Source: Ecdyonurus torrentis (Eukaryota; Arthropoda; Insecta; Ephemeroptera; Heptageniidae). Taken from it: 64,000 bases of DNA. The notes below the pieces were generated by a model, which was given only the letters and a program-made list of their open reading frames with translations, was not told where the DNA came from and ran no database searches. Positions within the stretch are counted from its first letter, which is position 1. Every line of letters starts with the position of its first letter. The stretch lies in NCBI GenBank assembly GCA_949318235.1, contig OX439131.1:11461625-11525624 (forward strand), in the 5' to 3' direction. This document shows positions 15,773-30,806 of the stretch, in pieces. The position numbers were made by a program, and so were the translations under genes.

Positions 15773-18700
15773 TCATGAGGATGAAGTAGACTTACTTGCC
15801 ATTGCAGTAGCTTCCATTGAAGTGTTGGACGTAGAGGACCTGAAACAAAAATATCCAAACCATGAACACACTGTTGTCTCTTAAATACTGAATAACTCTG
15901 TATACCCGAGGAAAAACAAACATCCCGGTTACATTTTATGATGTTAAAATGATTAATTGACAAATAGTACATACAGATAATAGTGTGTTAAATTGAAAAT
16001 TAATGAAACATGAAAATTGTAGAGAAACAAAAAAACTGATTCCATGTTCCATTTAATATGAATTAAAAATAATACATACATTCATATCTATCATGATGCT
16101 TAAAAATAATAATAATAAAAACTGGGGTGCTAAAATTTGAAAAATGAGGACCTGAGATTTGAAATTGGATAAATTTTGTCAAATAAGAAATCTTACCTGT
16201 TGTGGCGTAAATGGCTCCTTACAAGATGTCCTGCTGCTAGAGCGGACATTAGAGAGAGCTCTCCAGCCAGCACTGTGCCACACACAATGCGTGCTAGAGT
16301 GTTGGCATTCTCCCCAGGGTTCTCCACACTTGCACCTACACAAAATAACAAGTTGTTAATCTCAACTTTACAATATTTTTAAGTTATGATCGCCTTACCT
16401 TTGATTCCAAGAATCTCAAGGCAAGAGGCTTGAGGAGGGAGAGTGGTTCCTCCACCCACAGTTCCAACCTCAATAGAGGGCATGGTGCAGGTTACATATA
16501 GATCTCTACCAGTTTCTCCCCATGGTTCCATTAAAGTCATACAATTGCTGCTGCCTACATTTTGAGCAGGATCCTACACAAATATTATAGATTTCTTTTA
16601 GTTATGCTTTCCATTATGGTTTGTCACAAAATACATTTTCAGCTTTACAAACTGAATTGTTCTATGGTTTTCAATGAATTTGACAGTACTTGCTGCAATA
16701 AAACACATTAACTTGTTTGTTATATTCACCTGTCCTGTTGCAATATAAATAGCTGTAACTATGTTTGCTGCATGTGCATTGAATCCTCCTATACTGCCAG
16801 CCATTGCACTTCCCATCATATTCTTAGCAATGTTGACATCAATTAAAGCTTGCACTGAAGTTTTCAAAATGGTAGAGACAATTCTCTCTGGTATGATAGC
16901 TTCACACACTACATACTTGCCACGGCCTTCAACCCTATATTAATACACCACATTAATAAGTAATATTTTTTTATATTATTCATTATGATTTGCAAAAAAT
17001 AATACTACTTACCAGTTGACAGCTGCTGGCTTTTTATCAGTGCAAAAGTTTCCAGATAAACTCAGAATTTCCATGTCTTGGAAGTGTCTTTGTAATATCT
17101 TCAGAGCTACTTCAGTGCCCTAGAGTTACAAAAATGTAGTTGTAAGAATGTTTGTTGCAGCCAAATTTAAATCAATTAATAAGAAACAAACTATTATTAC
17201 CTACAATGATTTTAAATAGACACAGTTTCATGCATTAAACAACAACACAAATTTGAAGTATTTTCTTTAAGTAAGACTTTGGTTTTGGAGAGGGTCATGC
17301 AGTAGAGCCTAAACCTTGCCTTCCAAAAATCTAGTTACTTTGTAAGACAATGAACTTTAATTAAAATGTCATTTTATTTAAAATGAATTATATATCTTGA
17401 TGAAGTCATACCTTAGAGAGCATATTCATTCCCATAGCATCGCCTGTAGTTGCAACGAATCTAATGAACAAATGTCTTCCAGCAATTCTGATATGAAGTC
17501 TTGTTAGTCTGGCATATCTGCTAGTGGAATCAAAACTGTCCTTCATGTTCTCATAATTTTCCAACTGTTGCATCCAGAGCATGGCCTCACTATAAATTTT
17601 ATCATGATTATATTATACATTTAACAAAAATTTTATTATTAATATGCTATAGTGAAAAGTGATTCTGTTACTGTTTTATAATGTTATGCCTTTGACGTAG
17701 TGTTAAAGCAAGAGATACTAGGTACACTGGTCCCAAATAAATCTGACTGCCCGATTTAACATATTTTCCATTTGGTATTTTACCAAATTTCATATTTCCA
17801 CATATTTAACATTTGGAGAGATTAACGCTTTGGTCACTTCGTGGTCATGTACACGGGACCACAATAATATATTCTACCATTTAAATCCAGCGCGTGTTTT
17901 TCTCATAAGAATAACATTGCAAATTAAGGACGAGTCCAAAGGGCGTACTTGCGTTTGGCTACATTCGATGCTGTGTGCGCATCTGCTATAAGCTTAACAT
18001 GCAAAACCAAGTGCAAGTACACCCTTTGTAATACTGGATAAAAATGCAAGTACAGTACGCCTTTTATAAGACGACCTTAAAATGCAAGTACGCCCTTTGG
18101 AAGCAACAAGGGAATTAGAGAATCTTCATGTTTTATTAATTTTCAATTCAATATGCTCAAATCTCTCTCCTACACTTTTCTATTATTCATTTTATTGTTG
18201 ATTTTTTAACATATTATAATACTCTAATACTCTAAAAGGATATTAATTATTCTATTTGAAATATAAATATCAATGAAAAGTTGACTGTGTGACAAATATT
18301 TACCTTGCTCGAGGCATGGAAGGGAATCGTACTACAGGACCTCGAGTCATTCCATCAGCTACAATACGACTTGTCACTCCAGAACTTATTACAGCACGAC
18401 ATCCTCTATTAGTGCTTGCAACCAAACATCCCTCAGTTGTTGCCATAGGTACGTAGAATGATTCATTATCAAGTATCAATGGACCTGCTATTCCTACTGG
18501 CACTGGCATATAGCCTATCACATTCTCACAGCAAGAGCCCATCACCTAAAATAATAACAAAACAAAAAATATCACTAATTTTGAACTATAAATAAAAACA
18601 CATTAACATCAAATGTAGATTTTTGTGCATTTACCTTGGAGTAATCATAATTTCTATATGGCAAATTATCAAGTGCAGGCAAGAAGCTACCAGATTTGCC

Positions 18701-21198
18701 TACAATTTGTCTTCTAAGGCAAACTCCTCTTTCAGGATTGTCAACTACTTTTTCAATCTGTTGTGTTTTGATGTGGCTTGCATTGCAAAGTTGAATCACT
18801 TCCTCGTCTGTTAAAGCTGCGGCTCCAGCCTAACAAACAAAATTAAAATTTACCATTAATATTATTTTATTCTACATATAGATTAAAATAAATGTCTAAA
18901 AAAAATGTCAATATAATAAACATATAGGCCTATAAAAAAATGTTTTAATTTTTCATTTACTCTCTGGGTATTTACCTCAGATCTAGAAATTTCTAAACAC
19001 TCCTCAATGGATCTCATTGGTGCATTTTCAATAGCTGTAACGTGTGCTACTGCTGGTGCAGGGGCTGGTGTGGATGGTACATGAACAGGTGATGGAGGAG
19101 GAGTTGGTATGTCATCTGTTTGAACTGCGCGGTCTTCACTTTCTCTCTCCTCAACAGCATCCATACGACACAGAGTTTCACCTCCAAGAGGACCAAATTT
19201 TCTACGTAGGATCATGTTTAGACGATTAGGAGGAATTCCTGTTGAAATAAAAAAATAAAAATATAATGGAAACTTATCTTTAGTTTGGACATATACAGGT
19301 TGTACTCTATAAGTTTCTAATAATAATAATAATAAACAAATAGAAGTAATAATCATATTAAAAAGGAGAAACAGCTAAATATCATGGGCCAAACTAGTCA
19401 TGAAGAGTCCAGTAAAATGGGTAATAATTCTTTTCAGTATGCAATAACAAATCATTATTAAATTCTAACCAGAGCCAAAATCATCAGCTTCAGAATTGTG
19501 TCTCTCAGGCATCAGAAGTTGCTCTGCAAGCTCATCTCTCTCCTCAAAGAAGACATACTTGACCGCAAGAGCCAGCAAGAGAATCAGAATCACGACATGG
19601 TCAGCACTCACAGTCAACCACCTAAAAAAAAAAGTTTGTTGCAATTAATAATAATTATAAAATAATAATTATCACAAATGATAACAAGAGTTTCATTAAT
19701 GTATATGATACTGCGTATATATATATATAAAAAAATCTCATACAAAAACAAAAAGCTTGTATTAAAAGCAGGTACAAGTAAGTATGTTATGAAAAATTAA
19801 AATTATGCATAACAATTATTATGTATTTCATCTGTTGTTTTTGTACTTCTATGTATTTTTGTTTTGAAGAAATTTTCTTGTCAAAATAAAAGTTGATGGA
19901 TCAGTCAGTCAATTAGAAAACACAAAGAAATGTGACATGGGGAAAATAAATTAAAATAATGACACATTATTACAAGAATTGATAAATAATAATAATCAAA
20001 ATATAATTATCTCTGCCTTGCATATTTTGAACTTACTTCATAATTAAGGCCTGCATTTCTGCCTCTTCTGTGTTGTTTGAGGGCATAGCGTGTTCACTTC
20101 CCAGAGCAGCCTGAGGACCAACACTCAAGATGTCTTCCTCTTCAGTGCGAAATGGCCAACGGCTAAGAAATAATTAGTCAATACATTTCTAACTTCATAT
20201 TTCATTCTTCAAAAGAGATACATAAACATATTTCCATTTGAAATTCTCAACAACAAATGGATTATATTAATATTCTTCACAACTCCTAAAATCATCTATT
20301 TGATTAATAAATTGCATACAACCCCAATTGAAATTAAAGGAAAAGTGCAAAAAATTTACTTACATCTAAATACTTCAGCCAAGAGAAGCACTCGTAACAA
20401 TAATTACACACCAAATTTTGTTGTTTGGAGTGAGGAGTGCGCAGAAGAGCAAGAAGTGCCAAATATGTGTGTGTGTTTCTCTTATACACCAAAGTGCAAG
20501 TGAATTAGTATTAACGTTGCTCACAAACAGCAAAATGTTATAATGCAAAACCTCCTTCCTACTTACACTTTTAAAGAAAGGGAAAAAAAATCTTTACCTC
20601 ATCTCATTCATAAAATAGAAACATATTCCAGTGACGCAAGTTAAGTGTACTCAATAACCTAACCCAATCTGCATGACAGAGAGTATGGGTTAAAGGTTAA
20701 CAAAATATGTATATTTTTTTAAAAGAAGACGAAAAAAATAAAAAAGTAGAAAGATTTCATCTAGTTTAAAATTAAAATATATGTTATAATTTAAATAAGA
20801 GTGCATGTATAATTAAATAGCCTCATTTCCTGTGTTAAATAAATACATAAAATGACAAATAAAAGTAGAACATATATATCGAGGCAGTAAATGGAGTCAA
20901 ACAAGCATACCTTCTTGCATGTACCAACATCAGTCCTGCTGACATGATCACTTTGACACGCTGGACCACAGGGTTGGGCTTTTGTTCTTCTTCTTGTAGG
21001 CCAAGGATCAGAGATTTGTCATGCCAGGACGGACGTTCACCTTCGCTGCTACGTGTTAGCTGAAATATTTCAAAATTTAATTATGAAAGTTAATTATATG
21101 TACTTCTTATTGCTGCATTTAACATGTTTGTAGTTGAATTATAATAATAAAAATAAAAACTTCAGTTAAGCAATATGAGAATGCTTGTAAAAAAATGT

Positions 21199-21263
<65 letters not shown>

Positions 21264-21945
21264 ACAAGGAGAACACACACACATTGTATGGTATTAGTAT
21301 ATTACTGTTTTCTAGTTTATGTATTATATTAAATGTATAAATTGTATAACGAAAATATTTTTACAAAAAAATGGCAATTAGATTATTCAATTCTCACCTC
21401 TAATATGAGCGAGAGACACGCGGGGTAAAAAGTCATGAAGACAATATAATTGACAATGACAGACATCACTGCAAAGCCACAGAGCACTTCTAGTCTGCGA
21501 ACACCTGGAACACATACATGAAGATTATTAAGAGTATACTATATACTTTGTGTTCATGTATAGTATTTTTGTATAAAAAATGAGCTGCTAAAATGTAAAA
21601 TAAAGATTGCGATCGTGGTTCACTCTGATGAACATAATTACCTGAAAGAGTGCCGACTCCAATAACAAGAGTTTCAACAATTGTATCCAAGGTAATGGTA
21701 GGTCCAAGAATAGCCATGCCTCTTGCAATATTGTTGCGTACTTCTGCTTGATTTGCTGAGCTTAAAGCCAGACGCGCCAGCAGAGTTGTCTTGGAGAGGT
21801 CGATCAGAAGGAGAAAAAAGAATAAGGCATCCCTGTAAAAAAGTTAGAAAAAAAACGTAAATATTAAATTTGCAACCCTGGCTGTTCAGTTAAGCATTTT
21901 TACAAAAGATCTTGTTACGTTACACAACCCTTTTGTGTCTAGAAA

Positions 21946-21980
<35 letters not shown>

Positions 21981-22043
21981 CATATAATACTTCTTTTTAA
22001 TTATATACATACATACATATAAATTATATAACACACATATATA

Positions 22044-22098
<55 letters not shown>

Positions 22099-25000
22099 TC
22101 TACATTATATCTTTTAAATCTGTGGTGGATATTATTTTCAATTATTATACACTCGTATATACAGCATGCTATTTTTACTCTCACCTTGAGTTTCAAAGGG
22201 TATTTTTTAACAAACATTTTCAAGTAGTTGTTTTATTATTTATTTTTTTTCTTTTACGTGTTAATAAAATTCGAGAGGTTTAACAAATTTTAATAACAAA
22301 AAGGTCATTGAAACTATTATAACTTTGCAGACAGCTACAAAATTCTGCGAACTTCTAAAAATATCGAAAAAGACAAGTAAATTTATCGTTGTATGGAGGG
22401 CTTGGAAACCAACATCAGCACCAAGTCTCTTTAGCAGTATAAACAACAGACACGTCAAGCGTTATTGACTGAAATAATAAACAGACTTTGAATGTTGCAA
22501 GCTTGGGAACATAGCAAGAATATTACGCACTTTAGTTTTTTTTTCCCCAAAGCTGTTTCTTGTGAAATATTCTAACATTGTTAGTGTTAAAAATCGTAAA
22601 TTTAATAAATTCATAAATAAAATTTTCTGAAGATATATCGTACAAATGGTGTAAAGTTTTATTATTATTACTTATTTTTTAAGACAAACAAAAATTTATA
22701 TCTATACACATTTTTCTTTAACAGTCTTTGTCAGTGTGTGACGAAATACTTTCTCTTTTTATTCACATCAGCTGTTACTTTCTCCAAAGCTGATGCACAA
22801 GGTCGATCATTATCATGGTCGCAAGACGTATACTTAATATTAAAAAATCCCTCTACCATCACAAAATATACAAGTCTTTTCAATTAAGTTTTAAGTAGAA
22901 TTAAATAATAATAAATGACTAACTTGAGATCGGAGACATCACTACGCAAGAAGTTGATGACACTTGAGCTGAACACAAAACTGGAGAACACGGTGAATAG
23001 TCCGGCGATACCTGCAGCAAAAACAAATAAATTGTTAATGTAATTCGAAATCAAATTAGTTCATATCAAATTATTATACTATGAATGTTGATAGGTGTTA
23101 TGCGGGGTTTGACAAGCCCCCAACACGATTCGACCTGACCCTCTCATGATTATATATATAATGCCAAGGGTCAAGGTATAGTATTACCATGGTATTACTA
23201 AAATATCTTGCAAATATAGTAACTTACCTAAGATATACTTTGAGCCCATCTTGCTGAGAGTGCGGAACTGATGGTAACTGTAGAGCAGAGCTACACATCG
23301 GATCAGAGTCATCACGATGACATCAGCCGCATTGTACTCCTGTATAACACAATAACAAAACATCATATTTATTGGAGAACTACAGTATATGTATATCAAT
23401 AAATATATTTTACAAACACAACTCATCAAAATAATGAGTAAAATGTAAATAATGCAACCCCAAAATGCAACTAAAATAATAACAATAATAATATTTTTGG
23501 AACTATAAAGATAATTTTTTTTTTTAATTTCATAAAAACAAAGCAACAAAATGTTTTATTTATGTGTCATTTATGACTATTTATGAGTAATCTTACATAA
23601 TAATCCTTACGTATATATGAAAGAAATCAAGAGCATAAATTGCTTACGCTTATTAATATTTTGGCCCACTTTTGCGTCTAGGGAAAGTGTCAACTTAAAA
23701 TGCGCCGTAAAGTAAAAACTTTTGCACTTTCCAATGTTGATGTGAAGCTTACGTGTTTATATGTCTAATTGACTACACTGCCCACTTGCATTCCTACATG
23801 AACAGGAGATTTTTGCTTATTATTATGAGCTTTCTCCTGCATTCAAATAAGTACTGGACATATCGCGCGCATCACTGCCCTTAATATCATATCAATGATC
23901 AGTACGTATAAACAGCTAGGATAGTTCATCTTTAATCTATATCTTTTAATATTTTAGTTCGTATTATTCATTGGTTATATATTACATTTTATAATTCAGG
24001 ACGGGGGTGAGGGAGAATTCAATACCACATTTTAACAAATGAATTAAGTTACATCGGTAATTCAATATAACCAATTAATTAGATGAAGAGTTATATAAGA
24101 GAAACTATTTGTATAACACTTTCGACTTTCTTTGAATAGTTTTTACATGTTTCAAAATATTTGCAAATAGAGAATACAACCGTTACATAAATTATGAATG
24201 AACAGAATGAGTGCTTTAATGAAATAAGTAGTTTGGTTAATAAATTAGTGGGATAAGTAAATTACTAAATTTAGAGACATACTCAAAGAGTCATAAGATA
24301 ATAATAATGATTCACTTCAGACATTCACTAATAAATAATGGGAATCGTACAGAATTATTAGAATACATTTCAGCAAAGCTGATTGTTCTCAAGGGAGAAG
24401 ATGGCTTTGTTTATTGTTTAAAAGGGGACAGCGCGAACGCAGTCCCCACTACCAAAAATTACGCGCCCGAGTTACCCACATTTGGGGTAATCGCAGGGGT
24501 CAGCCCAACCGAGGTGCAATGGAAGGGCCTCACCCTGAGGGAACCGCCTTGGTGATCACGGTAACCCCTACGCCAGGTAAGTATGCTGAGGATGTTGACG
24601 AAACATCATGTCTCAATTTTCATATCCGACCTCAAGTGCGATTACTTCATTTTTCAAATGTAAATATTATTAAGAAAATGAAATATTTTTTCATTTTAAA
24701 TTCCACAGTCTATTAGGATATTAGTTTTGCTATAAAACTGATACTTTTATTTGAATTTTTTAAAGGTTAATTAATTAGTTATTAATGATTTTGTTTCAAA
24801 TCATAGCTCTTTGACACGAAAAACGTCAGCTGTGCATGGAGAAGTTACCCCCAACCTCCCTCCTTGCTCACTCACTACTGTAGTACGCGAGAGTAGAGAG
24901 TGAGAGAGAGAGAAGGGGAAATGCTGTGACGTCACACAAAATTCAATACTCGTACTTGCAAAATTATACGTACGATTTTTTTTTTATATAAGAAAGACTG

Positions 25001-26667
25001 TTTTAATATTATTTTTATAGAATAAATCCAAATATGAATATTAATTTAAATTAAAAATAAACCTAAAACGCCTCAAGCAGTTTTTGAAACTTACAATTTA
25101 AAATTCAAGTTTTAAAATGGCATGAATTAAAAAAAAAAAAAAAAAAAAAAGATTGTCAAAACATTATGTTGAATATTACGTATTGCCAGTTTTGGATATT
25201 CAATTATAAATTTAATGCTTGATACTAACTCATTTTAGCTGATTTATTAAATGTAAAGATAATAATAATAAAACTAAATATAATATATACTACGTGGCTT
25301 GTTGTGTCAGGGAACTAAGGTACACAATCGATATTAGATATCTGTTGCTTTGTGGGCAAGACAAGAGAAATAAAATTAATAGATTTCAGAAAATACAATA
25401 CGAAAACGATATTTTCCTCCATTTTTATCTTCTTCGTATAAAAAAAGGTCTTTCTTACACATAAAAAAGGAAAGAAAGAAATATATAAACACAACTTGAT
25501 CAATCACCGCACAGCAGTTTTTTAGCGGAATTAAACTTTTTCTTTATTTTCCAAAATTTGTAGGGAAATCTTGATTTAAGTATATAATTTATTATATTCT
25601 TGGTATGAATGTGATCCAAATAGAAAATTATTTGCAGCCCCCGTATTCAAAGTAAAATAAACTTCTTTGTCTCTCTCTTTCTTTCATAATAATCATTAGT
25701 TATTTTAAAAAAATAATTGGCACTGAGATTGCGATGAGAGTCATAATATACAAATATAAATATTATAATAATCCTCACCTCTTGGCCTGGAGAGCAATTT
25801 CTACGCCAGCCACATGGTCTCGCGGGTGCCTCCCGCGTGCTGCTTGAGGTCACAGGTCGGTTCTCTACGCTGAGCATACACGCGGTGAGGGTGAGAGTTG
25901 CCACTATCACCTCCCAGGGGTGAGAGGCACAGAAGCTGCCGTGCGCGCGGAACACACGAGACATCATGCTGCACCACCCCGCACTGCTGCTGGTGTTGCT
26001 GCCTCCGGTACCTGAACCATCAAGAGAACAATTAATTTTACTATCACAAACAATGAGTATATAATCAAAATGTTTGATGCTCAATGCTAATCAATTGAAA
26101 TTACCATTCATAAAAAAATAAATAAATAAACACCATAATATAGTGCAACATTAACGACCACTTTCATCAAATCTTTTTGAAAAAGCAAGTAAAAAATTAA
26201 AATCTTTTCATTGATTTACATGAATGTGCAAATAGCGTATTTATTTATTTATTAATTGTTGACATCCAAAAACAGGCTTGCGCCCAATACATTGGTGGTA
26301 CGCACACGCACACAGTACATAAAAATCATAATATAATGTAACATTAAATTTTAAGAGTAAGAGTAAATTTTGACTTTAAGTCATATAACAAACAAGTAAA
26401 TTAAAAGTTTAGCATAGCATTGTGTACAACATGACAAATCATACACTGGAACAGAATAATTTGAAATTTATGATATTTACGCTTTAATTGAAATTAATCT
26501 TGATGGTAATTTTAAGAAATAATAATTAACTTGACCCATTTTCCTAATATTATAAACTGTCATTTTTATAGTAATTTTGCAAGAACAGCCTTCATGGTAT
26601 AATACAAAAATTGCACATATAGACACAACAAGTACCAAAAACTGCACAAAAAGCAATATATATATAT

Positions 26668-26708
<41 letters not shown>

Positions 26709-26792
26709 TTACCAATACAAAACGCTTGATTACTTCTCTGCAACATTAAATCATCAGATATCGTGTTATTTACAATACGTACGTATAGTACA

Positions 26793-26871
<79 letters not shown>

Positions 26872-29800
26872 CTGTAGTTTAAAATGGAAAAATCTATAAT
26901 ATTTACTTTAAAGTGTGTACAAAAGAAATTTAAATCCAATAGCCAGAACTCTTGTTAGAACGAAACTTTAATATTACGAGTTGAAACTAAATTAACCGAT
27001 AAATCAGATTTTCTCTCTCGAATAAAAAAATAAAGTAAGATGTTCACGTGATCACATATATACACAAGTTCATGGCCACAACATTAAATGTCATTTTAAT
27101 CCACTCATGTTAATTTTAATTAAATGTCATTTTATTAAAGAAAACTTTTTTTTTTGTAATTCTTTATAGAACGTTCACCTAAAAATATTAATAGTTTACT
27201 TTTTTTTTTAAATTATAACAATCTAAACGCAAACATTAAAGGAAAAAATACTGCTATTTTCTTCTATATTATAAGCTTATCGATATAAATATAGTACGTA
27301 CGATAATACACTTTAAAAGCACGAGATTATATTTTATTATTATACTTATTAATAGAAGAACATGTGTTTTCTCTTTACTATTTTAATTTTATATTATATT
27401 AAGTGACCATGCGCCAAGTTTTCTCTCTGATGTTCGACTATATTATTATAGAGTTACTTGCAGTTCAGTGCACTCTTGATTGAAGCTATATAGTTCCCAC
27501 ATACATTTATGTCCAAGAACGAACTCATTACATAATTCAAATACATTGAAATTGAATTCATTATTTATACAGTTTGTTCAAAGAAGGCTCGCTGTATCAA
27601 GTTACACTTAACGAAGTATAATAAATACATACAAAATGAGACCTATAATATACTGATTCTATATCTAACATATAAATAAATCAATTAACATTTTACTAAT
27701 TAAAGCTAAGTACGACAGAAACTATATAATATTATTATTACACGTGCCTCCAATTAAAAATTAGCATGTACTAGATTTTTTCCTGTAGCAAATCTATGTT
27801 ATGATTTTTTTTTTCTATTATTAAGATTAGTATTAAAAATTCTATACATAATTTTACTTTATATAGCTTGTAGCTAATGCGTTTATTATAAAATCACGTA
27901 TACGTTTGTGATGTTCTTATATACTGTGTTTAAATGTCACGAGGTGTGTGCTACTGTGACGTCATAAAATAAGTGCCTATAATAGCTATGAGATGTGGTA
28001 GTGGTGGTCAAGTTTTTGGGTGTTAGCCATTTAAATATATTGTAAAGTACGTATAATAATAATAATAGAGTACACACATTAGAATTCGGCCGTAAATTGA
28101 ACTGTGAACATGTCGATAAGGAAGCTGTGTGCAATGATATTCTTGTTCTTGATAATTCAATTATATACAATTCACCGTATAATACGCGTAAAGACTGCAT
28201 TACATCACAATGGATCAATGTATAATTTTCTTTCTTCTTAATTCATAGAAGTCGTTATCTTATTATAGTAAAAGGCACTAATAATGCTGTAAGTTTTTTA
28301 ATACAGGATACTAGACACACTCCAATATGTTATTTATAAAGCCAATAAAAATGCTGAAGGAAATTTTGTCACCGATAAAGCCCATACTGCATTGAGACTT
28401 TATGGCTCTATATTATATTATAATTTAATAATATACGGTACTGCACAAATACCAAATTAATAAAGCAAATAAACTTTTCTTGCGTGTGTATTGCAAGAAC
28501 AATTTAATTTATTTTTTTAATATATTACATGTCAAGAAGAAATAAAAATCATATTATCCCTCTAATCTCCAGTTTAGACAAGTTATCATGATTTAAAATT
28601 GCATATTGCATGTACAGATAAGTACTTAAAAGTAGTGAAACAGAATGAAAATAATTTATATATAGCACACTTGGTCATATAAGCAAAAAAATAAATAATA
28701 CAGCATATAAGACGTGAATATTTTTGCACAGTGCTGATTCAGTCTAAAAGCTCTTCCACATTATTGTCTGCTCGAGTATGGTCTAATAATATCACTGACT
28801 GTATAGGCTATATGGCTGTTGCCTCTCTCAGTCTAACTCAAGAACGGTCACCCCTTAGACCCCCACCTTGGCCTAGGTCATGGTGCCGCCTCACAAGGTC
28901 ACTATTAATTAGCCTCCACCGCATGTGTTGTTTGCGTTATCCAAACTATAACGTGCGCAGTAATCGATTTATAGTTGATAACTTAAACTTTCGGAAAATT
29001 AAATTTTATAATTTACTTATGAAATTGATTTTTGATTTTTTGATTTATGATTATCTTATCTTTAGCTGCGATATGTAGCTTAATATATATATTTTCTTTA
29101 AAATTAAAATTAATTACGTAAAATAATAAAACATAAAATACTCTCTATAACATAACATATTCTCTCCCTCCAAATCTCCCTGTGCTTATATTTATATTCT
29201 TCTTTTTATATAGCAATTATTATCGTTTTGGTTTACGTAACAAATTTGAATATACAGTATAACCACTCTACGAGAATCAAAAATGGATTATTTTTTTACT
29301 TTTTGATCGATGCGACCCAAAAAGGCACCTGGGTCAAACCATATAGCAGCTAAACCATGTGCTAAAATGTTAAGCAATCAAGAATTCATGAGACACGTGC
29401 AAACTAATGATATGCAAATTCTTTAAAGTCTTAAAGAATGATTTAGAATATTACAAAATCCTGTTTAATAAATTTTATGTAATATCAGAGTGTTATAAGT
29501 TAAAGGTCCTAGAGAAAAACTTTTTTTTTAAGGAATGGTTAAGGAAGAAAACTGGTCTGACCAAGAAACAAAAAATCTACATAATAATCTTATTGCACCA
29601 CACTGCTGTTACCTAATTTTACAGTATTCATATTGACACAAAATCCATTCATCCTATTACCTATAAATATAAAATTACAATAAATTTTTATTTCAAAATT
29701 GCTTATATAATTAAAACAAACATACCCTGAAAGAGAGAAGTTAAATTATAATTTTCTTTTTATCAAAGAGATATTTTTAAACGTTTTCTTTATAAATATG

Positions 29801-30773
29801 CAAATCCGCTTAAAGCTTTTACATTATACAAGCGTATGTTTTTAGCAAATAAATCAGAAACTAACACCTGAGCTGTGTAACTAAGCGGTAAGCTAATTTA
29901 AATACATTCAATCCCATGGTCTAGGTATAACACGTGCTTAATTCATAGTCTAGGTGTGATACTATATAATCACGTGATATTGGTCACGTATGGTCAACAT
30001 TTTGTCAAGGACAACATTTATTATGGCTAAATTGTTATATTATGTCATATTCTTTCTCTCTCTACGTCTATATATTTAATCTATTCCATTTATTATTATT
30101 ATTTTTTTTTTGCTGTCATGATAAAAAAAAAAAAATGCACATTTTATAATATTTCATTCATTTCATTATTTATGTAATGCTGCGCGTAAATCAAACCTAT
30201 ATATTTTAAGATATTAAGCTTTTTTTTTTTATTATTATTTTACTTTTCTTTCTTTCAATAATCAATGATGACATGGCATTGCAGGTTATAAATTTTTCTC
30301 TCTTTATCTGCATTCTGCATAAAGAAAGAGGAAAGCTGGGGGCTAAAACAAGAAATAATACAGAAAAATGACCCCGCTAATGCGCATTGCGTGTACTAGA
30401 TCTTTCATAAAACATCCCTATTACCATGCTTAACAAAAATGATAAACGCAATTAATAATTATATGAACGTGAATTTCCAAGATATCATCACAATGATAGT
30501 GAAAATGCATTGCTGCAATCTGTCTCGTTGCAAGACAAAGAGAGTGGGTCAAAGTCGCGGCGTGTCGTGGGCAACAATTCACTTTCATTCAAACATTTAC
30601 TATAAAAAGTATTAACAAAGTAAACCGCAAAACTTAAAATAGTAACACACTACTATTGCTTTTTTTGATATATAAAAAATAAATAAAGTTATATACTTTT
30701 TTGATAATCCTATAAAGGTTCCTATATACTTCAATATCTTGATTTATTATTAATTTAATTACTATAGTTTCAT

Positions 30774-30806
<33 letters not shown>

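Noticed and set aside
23100..23150. gattcgacc as part of a tRNA T-loop
   Set aside because: No matching A box, acceptor stem or cloverleaf could be formed around it.
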